DNA of 64,000 nt from Perkinsus olseni (GCA_013115135.1 JABANP010000090.1:62001-126000); one strand, 5' to 3'; numbered from the stretch's first letter, positions 1 through 11,905 are shown. The notes: generated by a model not told the origin, from the letters alone. Numbers and translations are program-made.

Positions 1-3000
1 CGCACTTCTTCAGAAAGACGCTTTCTTTCCCAACTCGTAGATTCTGAGGGCGCTTGATGCAGTCTGAATCGATCGAGCGATCGCTACTTACCGCAGTACG
101 GGCGCGACTGTCGGGGACCCTCGCAAGGCGACCAGCAAGCGACCTTCGAAGGGGTACATCGCCGAGGGGACACCTGAGAGATGACTGGAAAGGCTGTTGG
201 TGATGCCTGAGGATTTACCTTCCAGTGGAGTGACGTGAATCAGCTGCAAATTGTAGCTCTCATCGTAAAGATACGTCTTGATGTAACATTTGCCGTGCGC
301 AGATCTCGAAGGGTTGTGGGGATCCACACCAGTCGCAGTGCCCACCACCAAGCAGGGACGGTTATCCTGGAAACGTCAAGATCAACCTCAAAGATACTAC
401 CCCTAGGAGGACCAACCTTGAGCTGATAGAAGTAGCACACAGTCATCGCAGTGGCAGCCTCGTCGACGTCCAAGTCCAGCTTGAAGGAGGTCGGAAGCGG
501 TGAGAGGATCGACCACTCGGATGCAAGAGCCCCACTTGCCTTGCCCGGCGATATACGTCCCCACCTGACGAGAAGTTAAATGACGGTCAACACGCAGGCC
601 GGTGGTGGCGAGCTACCTGGCTCTCCGCAGGGGGGTCCATATCGGCATCACCCTCCTCACCAGCATCCACCTTGATCTTCTTCAGAGCCTCTCTGATCTC
701 AGTCTTAGTCTCCTCATTATACCTACCGTAAATCCCCCGCATCACAGGGGCCACGGCTAGCAGTAACTAGTACGTATTATGATCAGATTCCATCACGGCC
801 AGCATGATCCTGTTGTCCATCTGTGCCGCATCGACTTGGCCCGACAGCAGCTTGGGCGGTGGCAACGGCAGGAACTTCCTTCCCGTGTACGACAGCGGTA
901 CCATCACCTAGCAAGAGAGCCTCCCCAAGCAGGTCGTCGGCCACCCTACTTGATTGAAGGTCTCATTGAGCCTCTCGACACTGACGATCCTGAGCACCCG
1001 CTGACTGGTAGTGCAGATGCCCTCCTGACAGTTCTCGATACTGAACGGCGCGGCAAGGTCGAACCTCGGCAGGGCCGGAATCTTGCTGCTGCCTGGAGCA
1101 TCCTCATCTTCCGCAGCCGCGAACCTGCAAGACCGATATGACCGCGCTTGCTTTGAAGCACTCCTACGTTAGAGGAACGCATTGGTACTGCCCTCCCGAC
1201 GCCCCGGCTCCTGAGTAGTCGTTGGCCTGGAAGCACAGAGGAAGGGCCTCGAGCTCATAGCCACCATTGCTGGACGGCCACCGTCGACCGTCAGTGGGCA
1301 CAGAGTCACCTGAAAACAGCCATATGTCGAAACCCACGATACCAGTCTCCCGACCTACCCGACGAGGGCCAAGGACTCTCTGCCTCTGATCGGAGAGCTG
1401 TCCCGGTCACACCATCGATGACAGAGCGGACCAAGACACCATCCTCGAGGCCGATGGCGAGGTAGATAGTAGCAGTAGTACCCTGGCCAAACTGCAGCAT
1501 GCACACCGAGGACGCAGTGGTCCTTAACGCCTGGGCGGCCGAGCTGTCGCAGGGGGCGATCAGAGTCCAAGGAAAGGACACGGACCGAGGAGTCCACGCC
1601 GGCCACAGCCATGAACTGGCTTCGAGTCCGGCCGGAAGAGAGGGGTTGCACGGTAAGGGCCGCCACCTCGCACCCGATGTCCCTCTTGGCAACCTCGCTG
1701 AGATGGCCGTTGGTATCAGCGTCGAGCTCGAACAGTTGTATCTCTCCCCCAGACAGGGCGATGACCACTTGAGAACCGTTGCTCGCAGCCATCGTAACCT
1801 GGCGGCCAGGTGGGGCCCTCCACTCAGTCGTCCTTCGACCCGCGGCGACGTGACGGATACCGGTGGGCATGACCTAACGGACGGCATGAAAGTGAAGCCA
1901 TCATACCCCGCCACCGAACTCACCTGTATAGCGCTCTTGTCCGCCATCCTCATGGCGAAGAGGGTCGGCTGGTCCTTGGCAAACCCGGAGTCCGTAACCT
2001 CGTGGATGTTGTCAGAAGTGACCAGCAAGGTCAAAGTCTGGTCCACGAACGACACCACAATGTAGCGATCCGATTCCACCTCTCCGTCGGGCACAGGCGC
2101 ATAGCTCGCCCCGAAGGGTTTGATAGTGAACAAGGCATTCGGCTGGCCGGGTAGTTCCGAAGCTCCCGCCTCGCCGAGGGTCAGGCCGTGCCTCAGGATC
2201 CTCAACGCTGACCGTGGGCCTCGACCCGACAGAGCATAGATCTGGCAGCCCACCGACATGCCAGTAGTCACCACCTGCTGCATGCCACTGCCGTCCTGCT
2301 GCATCACTTGCGTCTGCGTGCTAAAGCAGTCCATGACCTTCATGTCAGTGATGGGAGCCAGACTGCTGAGCTCGTCGAAGGGCGTGAGGTTCTTCAATGT
2401 CCTCGGCTTGAACGCCACCACAGCGTTCTCCCTGTTCGGGGTGAGAAGACGTAACCATCGCCGGAGTAGCATCTCCCAGACTGGCGAACTGGTACAGGGA
2501 GTGATTGCCGAACTCGGACGCAGCGAAGAGGAAACCGGTCTTCAGAACGCAGATCGAGATAGCCACCGGTATCGAGTCGAAGTAGCTGAGAAAAGGACTC
2601 TGCCGATGGCGGGAAGGCCGTCGTCCGCGACTCACCTGCACTGGACTTCCGATACAACTCCTTCCTTGTGGGTGAGTGTAACTTTATAGAGGTCACCGTA
2701 CTCAGATTGGATGAGGAAAAAGAAGAAGTTCTTCAGTTTATGACGACTCCAACAGACAACCATCAAGGCCCTTTTCGGCAGGGGTATCCAGTCGCCTTGG
2801 CATGGCGCAGGACAGCACCGGATGACCCTAAAATAAACAACCTCAGTCACTCCACCACAACCAGCTTCGCTCCGCCCACCTGTTTATAATACGACAGGAA
2901 ATTCTCGCAGCAGAGCAGGACGCCACCAGGCCCGTCGGTACCGCCAGGGACGGGGATCAGATCATGGGCCGTGAAGGGGATTTTGTCGCTGTGTTTCCGA

Positions 3001-3856
3001 GTCACCTGAGCGGGGCCCCGGTTGAGGAAGCCGAGAGGGGTTGTTGATGATGGACGCCTTACATGATTCACACCGAGATCCATCTCGTAAATAGTGAGAA
3101 GCTTCTGCGGGTTAGGGCCCTTCTTACCAAAATCGTCATACCTAACCAAATGTAACTCGTAGCCACCTTCCCGTCCCCTCCCAACTTACTGGCACTCGAT
3201 GGCAGCAAACTGAGGGTTGTCGAAGCCCACGTCCAGCCCGACTGTAGCGAAGACGATGGTGTAGCTCTTGTGCGCCTCCAACGGCGACGAGATGGTCAGT
3301 CGTGACTGCAGGTCCCTGTTGAGGATGTACACAAACTTCTGTCTCTCCACGGCGGAGACCATGCAGCTTCGCCCCTTCGGATCGACCGCCAAGTACTGTC
3401 CAGGCACCGTCCGACGGCAGCCCCTGAGAGGAGGGAAAGGTGTGGTATTCAGGAATTTCGTGGCGCAGTGACTCTCACGTTTTGCCGTAGGTCTCTTGAT
3501 GGACCTTATCAAATACGTTTTTTGTGGTATTGTACTCGAGGATGACCATTCGCCCCGAATCGGAGCCGACGAGGAGATAGTCTCTGTTGGCTCCAACCAA
3601 ACGGAAGGTCTCCAGGGAGCGAATCAGCCCGAAGCAGTTGATCGATATCACAGTTTGCAACCTGTTCTGATCGTCAGGGCGGAGGAGCTCCAAGGTCGAA
3701 CCTGAAGACGGAAAACAGCGTATGATTAGCGGGAAAGTTGGTATCAGTACCCTTCGCCACGACGATCTCCTGTGCTTTAGGGGCCGAGAAATTACCGTAT
3801 ACGGCGCATGTGACGGCCGAGGTCTTCGACAGAGTCAAATTGTAGAAGTGCGGCAT
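1..3856 (-). CDS. SF3B3: Splicing factor 3b subunit 3 (SF3B3/SAP130), multi-exon, 3' end outside window
   Basis: This is a beta-propeller scaffold of the U2 snRNP SF3b complex, which helps recognise the intron branch site in the nucleus. The ATG at 3856 opens [11 protein letters not shown], matching the SF3B3 N-terminus. Further conserved blocks follow on the minus strand in order: [84 protein letters not shown] and [16 protein letters not shown]. Frames change between blocks at short introns. The first intron is 3702-3750 (49 bp), joining KG to STLELLRP. Near 90-350 the text corresponds to roughly residue 900 of about 1,200 in animal SF3B3, so the C-terminus lies left of the window. The next gene ends 215 bp upstream on the same strand. 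The identification is firm; the inner exon edges were not all resolved. Confidence 0.93.
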
Positions 3857-4071
3857 TGATGAGAGTATGCCAACAACAACAGCAAGCCGTCAGCTCCCTG
3901 GCAAACACCATCACAGACGACAGGGCCCAGAGGCGAGACACAAGGCGTGAGGGGAATAGGAAACTTGAGGGTATCAAAAGACATGTCAAACAAAGAAGTG
4001 ACTAGGAAGGCGGATGCTGCCGCTGATAACCTATAAGAGGCTTTCTCACGGAGAGCCAACGCCCACAAGTA

Positions 4072-5354
4072 TCATACCACACGGCAGCTGCCTCCTATCT
4101 GAACTGCATCAGGCCCATCCTCTACTACCAGCTCCCCACCTCTCGCAGACAGCATGATGCATCGCAGAGGCCTGATGGGAGGGGGGCCTCTTCCCGTACA
4201 ACCATGACAGTTCACAAGCCTACCCTAGGAAGCCCGCTGTTGTCATGTAGGGTGCTATAACAGTATGGCTGCTGCCGTTGACCGGGTCCTCTGGTATACC
4301 ATTCCACGGCCCAAAGTACCTGAGTATCGTAGTACTACAGCGGAGCGAAGGCAGGCCCTTAGTACCTAGAGTAGACCACTGGCGTCTCGCCAGCCGCCTG
4401 CCAGCACATCACACTCACGCCTCGTATAACATCGTCACCATGCGAGGCCATCAGTTTACCCTGGTCCTGATACAAGCCATCGTGAAGGACAATAATAGGT
4501 AACCGACCGACCCCACCAGTATTACTGGTTGAAGGGCCTCAATGACCGCCTTTCCTTCCCGGTGATGGCATACAACCAGCAACTTCTTCGCCTTGTGTGA
4601 TACAGCCACTTCGGCTACCTGCGAGGGCGTCCAAAGGCGATCAACCAAGGCAGCGAACCTGGTCAAGCCTCAAGCCTAGAGCCGCGAGGATATCCTTGAT
4701 CCACTGAGGGGAGCCAGCGGGCGGCCAAACATCCTCTGGGGGGTTCCTCGGGAAGCTGAGTACGTACTGACCCTCAGCCCCTTCTCGCCGGTCGCGAGTA
4801 ACCATCTGAGGTTTTCGCCCCATGGCAGATTTCGAACAACGGTAGCTTCCCTACCAACTGCCCCGAACTGGTTTCAAAAGCATAGACGTCGGGCAGCTGC
4901 TTCCCAGCCGAGACATGCAGCTCCTGACAGACAGAGCCTCGACCACTACTACCGATCTCCTCAGTGCCCTACATCCAGACACCGGGCCGAAGCCAGCGTC
5001 GCATGGCCACACAGCGGCACTTCGTTCCTGACCGGATCTCTCTACACCATTCAAGCTCACGCCTTACGTTGGTGTGAACCAGCGAAGGGCATACTTCCCG
5101 TTTGACTCATCGAGAGGGCGGAGGAAGGCCGTCTCAGAATGGCGCAACTCAGCCGCTACCGCTTGGCACGCCTACCACGACCGGCGGTCCAGGAAGGCTC
5201 TAGTGGGCCCGACTACCTCATCCCTCAAGGACTGGCCCTCGGGTAGTATCACAACCCCGGCTGGATTACCACTGAAATGCGCGCCGCTGCTACTCCTCGT
5301 CACAAATGCATCGGCCACGAAGACCGGTAGGGAGACATCGCCGTCTTTCGACAT
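4072..5354 (-). CDS. PhzF-like (PBLD family) isomerase-fold protein, multi-exon
   Basis: PhzF-family proteins share a diaminopimelate-epimerase-like fold. The eukaryotic member PBLD has no settled substrate. The ATG at 5354 gives SLPVFVADAFVT followed by HFSGNPAGVVILP, the family N-terminus. A 40-bp intron (5028-5067) joins RWFTPT to NEVPLCGHATLASA, the most conserved block of the family. A second short intron leads to VYAFETSSGQL. The C-terminal half shows YFGPWNGIPEDPVNGSSH and RGGELVVEDGPDAVQIGG, ending at TGA 4072-4074. The length, near 300 residues after splicing, is normal for the family. The start at 5354 is preferred over TTG at 5366 because it is the first ATG in frame. The gene lies 215 bp from SF3B3 and 87 bp from the RING-CH gene, all on one strand. 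The exact reaction cannot be read from the sequence. Confidence 0.88.
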
Positions 5355-5441
5355 TACGTGAATCAAGCAAGCACCGACCTAAGATACTCCCCAGCGCCCC
5401 ATACCAAATTTTCCCCACTTCAACAGACAGTACCGGTCCGA

Positions 5442-6335
5442 TCAAATACATCTGGCAAACAACACTAAGTTCACATGGACACTCAGGGGCTCACACTGCC
5501 GAGGACGCTGAAGTCTGGCCGGCATCTGAGCGTTGGGCTCCTCAAAGAGAATCCACCCCGCACACTACCACCTACCCTTCCGGGCCTCAGAACCGAGCAG
5601 CTCGTCCATCAGGGCAAGGAGACGGGTCGAGTCCAAAGTTTCGAGGTCCTGGGTAATGGCACGCCTACGATGCTGCAAAGATTTGGTACCTACCAGGACA
5701 CAACGGTCGAGCGATCTCACTCAGCGGAATGACCCACCGAAGAACAGGCTTAGTGCAACGCCAGTCATGAAGAAAACGGCGGAGAGCCTCAGACCAAGCA
5801 GTCTGTGGCGACGAGGCATCCTCTTCTGTAGAAACTGAGTCGACCTCCCCAGACTCGGAAAGGGGGGCTCCGCAGTAGTCGCCAACTCCTCGACGACCGA
5901 CTCGGACCACCACTCCTTAGGAGACACTACCAGCTGGGCCAGTCCGCTGAAGGTGATCTCCTCGTCTTCTTCCGTCTCCTGTGGGGTTGGTAGCATCAAT
6001 AAGACCCCGACCGTCGCGATGACTCCCAATAAAATTACCGCCGCTGAGAATTGAACCAGGGCCAACCGATTGGCAGTCTTACGTAGTTTCTCATCGCAGT
6101 CCGTTGGAATAGAGTATCTACTTCGGCAACGGGGACAGTGGCTGGTGAGGGTACTCCGCAAGAGGCCCTCGACACACTGCCGATGGACCAGCCCCGCGTC
6201 CTCTCTCTTTTTATGGCAATCGCAAATACAAATCAGCAAGTCCGGAAAATCCCCGCTGTCGCAGTGGCAGCACACCAGGCCAACGCCTGACTTGCGATCA
6301 GCCGGCTTCGAGCTTGGATACCGCCTGCCAGCCAT
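5442..6335 (-). CDS. RING-CH (MARCH-type) membrane E3 ubiquitin ligase
   Basis: A RING-CH domain occupies roughly residues 15-75: CCHC, then ICICDC, then HRQC and CPRCRSRY, giving the cysteine/histidine spacing of the C4HC3 class that recruits E2 enzymes. Two hydrophobic segments follow: one after LALVQFSAAVILLGV, and one near LSAVFFMTGVALSLFF. An acidic stretch lies between them. This is the usual MARCH plan of an N-terminal RING-CH and two membrane spans, acting on membrane proteins. The ATG at 6335 (MAGRRYPSS) is chosen over an upstream extension that is not domain-like. A short intron after LSLFFG probably joins a tail beginning HRRRAITQDLETLDS. A further intron leads to the stop near 5442; this 3' end is inferred from open frame and splice sites, not from homology. 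Confidence 0.82.
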
Positions 6336-6606
6336 CGATGACAAGAAGATTGGTTGGAAATTTTGCGGAACAGATCGAGCGATTATTACTGCGCGATTAA
6401 CTCCGATTATGGGAATAAATATCACAGCGCATAATCGCTATTCCTTGTTAATTTGAGTGCTGCACATTTTCCCGAGGTCCACCCTAGCCCCCAATGACCT
6501 TATCTACAGCTATGGGCATCGCTCAAGCTAGCGAGTGTCGGACTACGGCCTTCCTGATACGCCCTCCTTAAACCCCTTCGTCTTTTGCAGTTGATCTCCT
6601 TCTTTC
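6336..6606. promoter_or_regulatory. Divergent intergenic region
   Basis: These 271 bp separate the minus-strand RING-CH gene from the plus-strand E2 gene, so both promoters should sit here. The left part (about 6360-6450) is AT-rich; the right part is mixed. I see no recognisable TATA box or repeated motif. The assignment rests only on the divergent arrangement. Confidence 0.35.
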
Positions 6607-9235
6607 ATGAAACGAACTCGAGGCGGCAAGCCCCAGGCCTCCAAGCGCAACAAGGAGGATGCTAAGGAAGCCGTCGAAGCCACTCTGTCGAAGATTTTTC
6701 CACCGTCGTCCTAGACTGTGGGACCCGCGAGGCGGTCCTCAGTCTGATAGCAAAATTACGGAGTGATGAGCCAGCCGAGCCGGCCGCCAGCGCTTCGTCC
6801 AAGGAGCCAGCGGCTGTCGGTGAGGGATCGCCCCCAGCTGTCACCAGCTGTCCTCAGTGTCTTCGAACCTTCAAGAGAGTCCGGGACCCCGCTCCTTGTG
6901 CTGCTTGCGGCAAGGCTCGGAAAGCCGCTCAGAGATGGCCGGAGAAAAGCGTCATCTCAGCGATTGATACTCTCAACTTGAAACTATCAAATTACGTATC
7001 CGAGGTTGAAGGTGGCCTCGGATCCTGCAGCAGTAGTCGCGTATCTTCGACCTCCGTGACGACCCCTAAGGGCCCCAACATGGACCTTTTGGGCCTCTAC
7101 GATGTCACCAGCGAATTTAATAATACCGTCAAAAAGAACGGCGTTGGCTTCGGCGGTGGGGAGTACGATGACGCTAGTCGGGTGAGTCGAGGGAACCTGC
7201 TCACCTCCCTGCAGCAGCCATTGGACAAGGCAAGTTCGAAGATTCTGAGGTACCTCGCGGGGGTCCTGGATGCCCCGGAATTCGTTTTAACTCGAGCGAT
7301 TGCGAAGGGACTGGCTCGGGACGTGGTGGCCGCCCTCATGGACTGGCTGAGGGAATCTTGGATCGATCTTTGCGGTCGGCGGAAGATGTTGCTAGAGGCT
7401 ATGTTGACGCTCCTGGAGGCCATGGTGAAGCACGAGGCGTTGGTACCGGTGCTGTGCTGCCCCGTGGGAGTCGATTCCAACACCCTGCTCACTGCCTTGA
7501 GGACGCTCTCCATCCAAGCGACCGTGGGCGACGACAAGATGGGTCGACGAGTTCAGGATCTTGCTGGTGCAATAGAGTCCCACTGGTCGGAGTGGAAGGG
7601 CGCCCCTCCAGTGGCGCGGGGCCGACCACCGCGTAGCCGGGCAGCAGCGAAGCGTAAGGCTGGGGGGCCTAAGAAGGAGGAGCCGGAAGTTGATCCCTAC
7701 GTGAAAGCGTTGGAGCATCATCGATTGGCGTCGTGCGCGGGGATATCGGCAGTCCATAAGTATGCCAAGAGCAGCGCTCCTGCAAGCGCGGCGGCGGCTG
7801 TGAGAAGTAGTAATGGTGCAGAAATTAATCTCGCAAATTCCCGGGTGATAATCTACTCCGCTACCGAAGGAGCTCGTTCGGCGCTTTACCGTATAAGGAT
7901 GATCTTGGTAGTGTCAGCGCAGCGATAACATCGGGCATCATCGTTTGGCTCACTGAAACCGGGGATTTTGATGGGACTTTTTTTGAAAATTTTTTGAAGT
8001 TTTCCGGGTGAGGAGAAGAACTTCTAGAGGGTTGCTGGCGGTTGAAGGACTTGACTGAAATATCACTGCACCCTCCCTTCACCGAACGGTCCATTTATCG
8101 TTGCTTCACTCCGCCCCTTCTGGGAGGGAAGTGAAAGCCGCTTTACCTTAGGGATCCACAATGAACTCGGATGCCTCGCCACGAGCCTGCCCCTCCATCC
8201 TGAGTCTTCGATCTTCGTGGTTTACGACGATCGACGTACCGACCTCCTCCGAGCTTTGGTCACGGGTAAGGGTCTCCTCATCCTCGCGATCTTGCCATGA
8301 CCCTTCGACAGGTCCCGCGGACACCCCCTATGCCAATGGATGCTTCGTTTTCGACATTCGAGTGCCGACCAACTACCCTCGGTCGCCTCCCAATGTCTCT
8401 CTGCTGACCACCGGAAAAGGGACTGTCAGGTTCAATCCCAACCTCTACTCAGACGGGTGGGCGCGGGCCCTTCGTCGCTGAGTCGGGCATGTTATGGTAC
8501 TTCTTCTTAGGCATGTCTGTCTGTCCCTGCTCGGCACTTGGAGCGGCCCTGGGTGGTCCCCTACTTCGACTCTCCTCCAAGTCCTCCTGTCCATCCAGAG
8601 TCTCATTTTTGTCGCCGAACCCTACTTCAACGAGCCTGGTAGCCCCCCCGCTTCCGTCCTGGCATCACCGTTTTTGGCAGGCTATGAAAGTTTTGCGGGT
8701 ACCCCGGGAGGCCAGCGGGCGTCCGAACAGTATAATCACGTGGTTCGGAAGGAGTGTTTGAGGTGGGCAATGTTAGAGAACATGAAGGACCCTCCTTTGG
8801 GTTTCGAAGAGGTAGTAACCACGGCACTTGAGGAGTGTTCAATAAACGAAATTTGAAACTGGGAATCAATTCTGGAAACGCATTTTACGCGTAAAAACCA
8901 ATTTCGGAATCGATTCTACGTTACGTGATTAGTTATTCGAACGGGGGATTTGTGAAACGAAAAAAATTCACTGCATGGGTCAGGTTATACGGTTACATTT
9001 CGCCCACCGTTCCGAAGCCATTTTGGCCCAGCTCGAGGAGTGGAGTAAGATTCCCAACGACCCCTTCAAGGAGGATGTCAGCAAGCTGTCCGCTGAGCTT
9101 CGGGAGCGACTAAGCCCGAAAGCGGCCAGCAGCAGCGGCGGTGTGGAGGTCATCGATCTCGAGGCCTCAGAGAAAAAAGAGGCAGTTCCGCTGCGGCGGA
9201 GCGAAAGGCTTCGGAAAAAAGCGAAATTGGGGTGA
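6607..9235 (+). CDS. BIRC6/UBE2O-type E2 ubiquitin-conjugating enzyme, multi-exon
   Basis: The C-terminal half is an E2 core very close to the BIRC6 type. Exon 8152-8265 gives [19 protein letters not shown], then after intron 8266-8311 come [15 protein letters not shown] and [16 protein letters not shown]. Intron 8457-8510 restores [13 protein letters not shown], where the cysteine is the thioester-forming residue. [17 protein letters not shown] follows, and intron 8812-8983 joins GFEE to [20 protein letters not shown]. Intron 7891-8151 joins ARSALYR to this core. The N-terminal part has paired CPQC and CAAC motifs (zinc-ribbon-like), a long helical region and a basic stretch; no BIR repeat is visible. 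The tail is very basic, ending at 9235. The ATG at 6607 opens a basic peptide whose frame reaches the rest only if the T run at 6695-6699 gains one base, so the first exon is uncertain. Confidence 0.82.
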
Positions 9236-10283
9236 AGTTTTGAGATGGTAGTTGAGTATTCACAATTGCACCATGATCATTATTAGTAGGGTTTACAAGT
9301 GAAAAGTAGTATTCATAATATCTCCGACACGAAGGCTTGTCTTTTAACATGTCCTTGCTGTGGTTGCGTTAACGAGTACATCACGACCGGTAACCAGCCT
9401 CGGGGCTACACCGGAATCAAGGGTCGGGCCGAAAGAAGGGTGGTGCTTCAAGAGATCTTACCAGGAATAAATAAAAGGGCCTGGCCTATTTCTTCCACTC
9501 GTTGTGACAGCATTCGGGCTAACTGCATAACGCAACCAGAGTTCATCGTCAAGTTGTTAGCACATCGGCATCAAGTCTGTTAGAGGAGACGACGGCGTCG
9601 GACTTCGATCTGACACACATGCGGAGAGGCTTCTAGGAAATGCAGAAGAGTGCAGGCTCGTTGTGGGGCGGGAGAGGTCATGGCCCATGACTCATGGGTG
9701 ACTTGACATGAGCTATCCTGAGCTGTATCATCTCGAGAGATTCAGCTGCGCCACTCGTCAATTCAAACACAAGGCCCGACAAGGCTGCTCCACGAAATAT
9801 TGCTGATGCTTGGAGTGATCCTTTCAGCCGGGATCCGACAAGTCCGGTCACCGGATGGATTTACGGCTTTCTACCGGAGCAAAGCCGAATCAAAAAAGCC
9901 TCGAAGTTAAAGTTAGTCTCGAAGGCTTACTGTGATAGGATATTTGCCATTCCAGGGGGCAACTTCTCCGAATGTATGTGCAAGCGAGTTGGGCGTCTCT
10001 TCTATGATGACCAACAGTTCCACTGCGCCCTCTCCCTCTCCCAACCCCCACTCCAACCCCCGATGTACCAATACCGGGGGTAACCAGGAAACCAGGATAA
10101 CAACAAGACCGCCAAATTCGGACCCCGACCAACATGATGGCATGATGCGAACGTGCCATGCTAGCACGCGCGCAGTGCACGCGCGCACTATGTTCGCCTA
10201 GCTTTATGCGCCCGGCGGGCCAAGGCTGTCGACCTATCGCGAATCGGTCCTGCTCTCCGAAAGTGACTTCCGTTAGTGCTTCC
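9236..10283. other. Intergenic region, about 1 kb, no gene recognised
   Basis: No protein family or RNA gene is recognised. The stretch contains one copy of a dispersed repeat (9497-9680) and, near 10164-10187, a GC-rich alternating tract in which GCACGCGCGCA occurs twice in direct order. Short open frames here show no conserved motif and look incidental. Confidence 0.5.
9497..9680 (+). repeat. Dispersed repeat, copy 1 (partner at 11727-11905)
   Basis: The two copies share blocks such as TTCGGGCTAACTGCATAACG and AGAGTTCATCGT, with aligned intervening text (CACATCGGCATCAA, then a GGCG-rich stretch and a CACACATG/CACACACG step). They are in the same orientation about 2.2 kb apart, and identity falls off toward the 3' end. 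No coding frame is conserved between them. It could be a degenerate transposon or the flank of an old duplication; no terminal repeats are evident. Confidence 0.65.
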
Positions 10284-10715
10284 ATGAGTATACTCTTTCG
10301 GACCACTATGATGCTGTTCTACCTCACCGTACTCATCATTCAAGTCGTCAAAGCACCCCTCCCCTTCCCAGAGGGTAAATACGTCGGTGGGCAAACCACA
10401 CCTCGCTACCTACGTATCGAGGCTGACTTCGTGGCTGGCAGCAAGCCGTCGGTTCATCTCAGCATCTCTTGCGGATCTCCGAGGAAACCTTGGGATGCAT
10501 GGTTCGACCTTGAACGAAGTCCATTTGCCGACATGTTTCAATGGAAGGACTACCAAAGGGACCCCAAGTACACGCAGCTGATAACTTTCTATAACGCCAA
10601 CTGTGGAGGAGTCCCCGCGAGGAGAGGTGATCTAGTCTTCTTCGCCAAAGATAAGGCCGAGAATCAGTACTCTGTCAAAGTGGGAAGCACCACGCTAATA
10701 CTCTACCCGGTGTGA
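10284..10715 (+). CDS. Small predicted secreted protein, family not recognised
   Basis: The ATG at 10284 gives a 143-residue protein with a classical signal peptide: MSILFRTTMMLFYLTVLI, then QVVKA as a plausible cleavage region. The mature part starts PLPFPEGKYVGGQT and contains two cysteines (SISCGSP and NANCGGVP), mixed polar and aromatic residues and no further membrane segment. It is intronless. A longer open frame runs upstream, but this ATG puts the hydrophobic stretch at the N-terminus, as expected for secretion. I do not recognise the family. Small secreted proteins of this kind are common in lineage-specific sets of parasitic protists, but that is context, not evidence of function. 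Confidence 0.6.
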   Translation: MSILFRTTMMLFYLTVLIIQVVKAPLPFPEGKYVGGQTTPRYLRIEADFVAGSKPSVHLSISCGSPRKPWDAWFDLERSPFADMFQWKDYQRDPKYTQLITFYNANCGGVPARRGDLVFFAKDKAENQYSVKVGSTTLILYPV

Positions 10716-10905
10716 GAAAGAGTGCTTGTGCCGGCTGTCTCGCCCCACTGTATGATTTTTCGAGCAAAATATTATTAAGTTAGCTACATGTTTTTACGGA
10801 TTCTTGCAGAGACATGCCACTTATTGATGCTACAGCGCAGATCTCTTCATTATATTCATTTCATGTTCACGTTGTTCACTGAGTGAACTCCACTCCGGTC
10901 ATATT

Positions 10906-10926
10906 CCCACGGCCCTCCGCCGTGGG
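10906..10926. other. Hairpin, 8-bp arms
   Basis: CCCACGGC and GCCGTGGG flank the 5-base loop CCTCC. A smaller palindrome, GTTCACTGAGTGAAC, lies just before it. The site is about 190 bp downstream of the secreted-protein gene ending at 10715, so it could affect the 3' end of its transcript, but no function is shown. Confidence 0.5.
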
Positions 10927-11376
10927 CTCTCCGCCGGAAAGCAATTGCCGAGTAGGACAGCAGTTGCAACATCATGGTGATTCAGTTTATCCGACTTACT
11001 TTTTCCATTGATTCTCGTGCATAGATAGCACCGGACGAAGAGATGAATGAAAGATTGAATCTACAAGATTTGCTCATGAGAATCCCCAACTGATTCATTG
11101 AGGAAAAGTCTTTCAGTTTCTTACGACTTGCGTCATGTGAAGATGCAGAAGGCTAAGTTGAGGCCGGTGTTGACAGCTTCGATATGTTGAGTAGGCTCGC
11201 TCTACGAAGGGACGTTATTTGTTCCGCACAGAGTCTAAAACTAGTGGAGAGATTTCCAGCGCCAGCGGCCTATTTCGCCGAAATGCTTCTCACTAAGCGC
11301 CGTACTGCAAGGTGCGAGGTAACTCAGAGTGTGAGGAGACCTCTGAACCTCTTTCACCTGACCATTGACCTCTTTC

Positions 11377-11441
11377 CACGAATAATAGCTCCTGGCAAGA
11401 GGCTCTTGCACCTTGTCACGGTGCAAGAGCGATTATTCGTG
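11377..11441. other. Long bulged hairpin
   Basis: The outer arms CACGAATAAT and ATTATTCGTG (10 bp) and inner arms GCTCTTGCACC and GGTGCAAGAGC (11 bp) are both perfect. The loop has 7 bases and the 5' side carries a 15-base one-sided bulge. The arrangement resembles a microRNA-like or other structured RNA precursor, or the remains of an inverted terminal repeat. Nothing else indicates transcription. Confidence 0.6.
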
Positions 11442-11726
11442 AAAATATCGCACAGCAACAATACAGCCGTGGAGACACGCTGCTTCGAATCGAAGCCTTC
11501 GATAGTAGATCTAGTAAAACTACTGGCCTTAAACTAGGGGAGTGTCTTGCCATCTCGACGAATCTAGACGATAGCGACGGTGGGGAGATTCAGCAAATCC
11601 TTGTAGTCCCAAACTTCCAAGAGATGTCCTGGAGCGCGGGTTGAACTTGCCCACGATGCGGGTCATGCCACCGACGGGGGCACTCGGAAATCAGAGCACT
11701 TTAATCGACTCCTAGTTTATTTTTAT

Positions 11727-11905
11727 CCGCTCGTTGTGGCAGCGTTCGGGCTAACTGCATAACGCAACACAGAGTTCATCGTTAATGCGCTTGCACATCG
11801 GCATCAACTCTGAGCCGGCGGCGGCGTTGGTTTTTGAACTGGCACACACGCCGTAAGGACTGCATGGCTCGCAGCGACTGTGATTCAGGGTTCTGGCCAC
11901 ACTCG
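11727..11905 (+). repeat. Dispersed repeat, copy 2 (partner at 9497-9680)
   Basis: This copy shares TTCGGGCTAACTGCATAACG and neighbouring blocks with copy 1 in the same orientation. Substitutions and small indels rise toward the right end. No open frame is shared by the two copies. Confidence 0.65.

Noticed and set aside
1499..2065. 188-residue plus-strand open frame
   Set aside because: Antisense to well-conserved SF3B3 exons.
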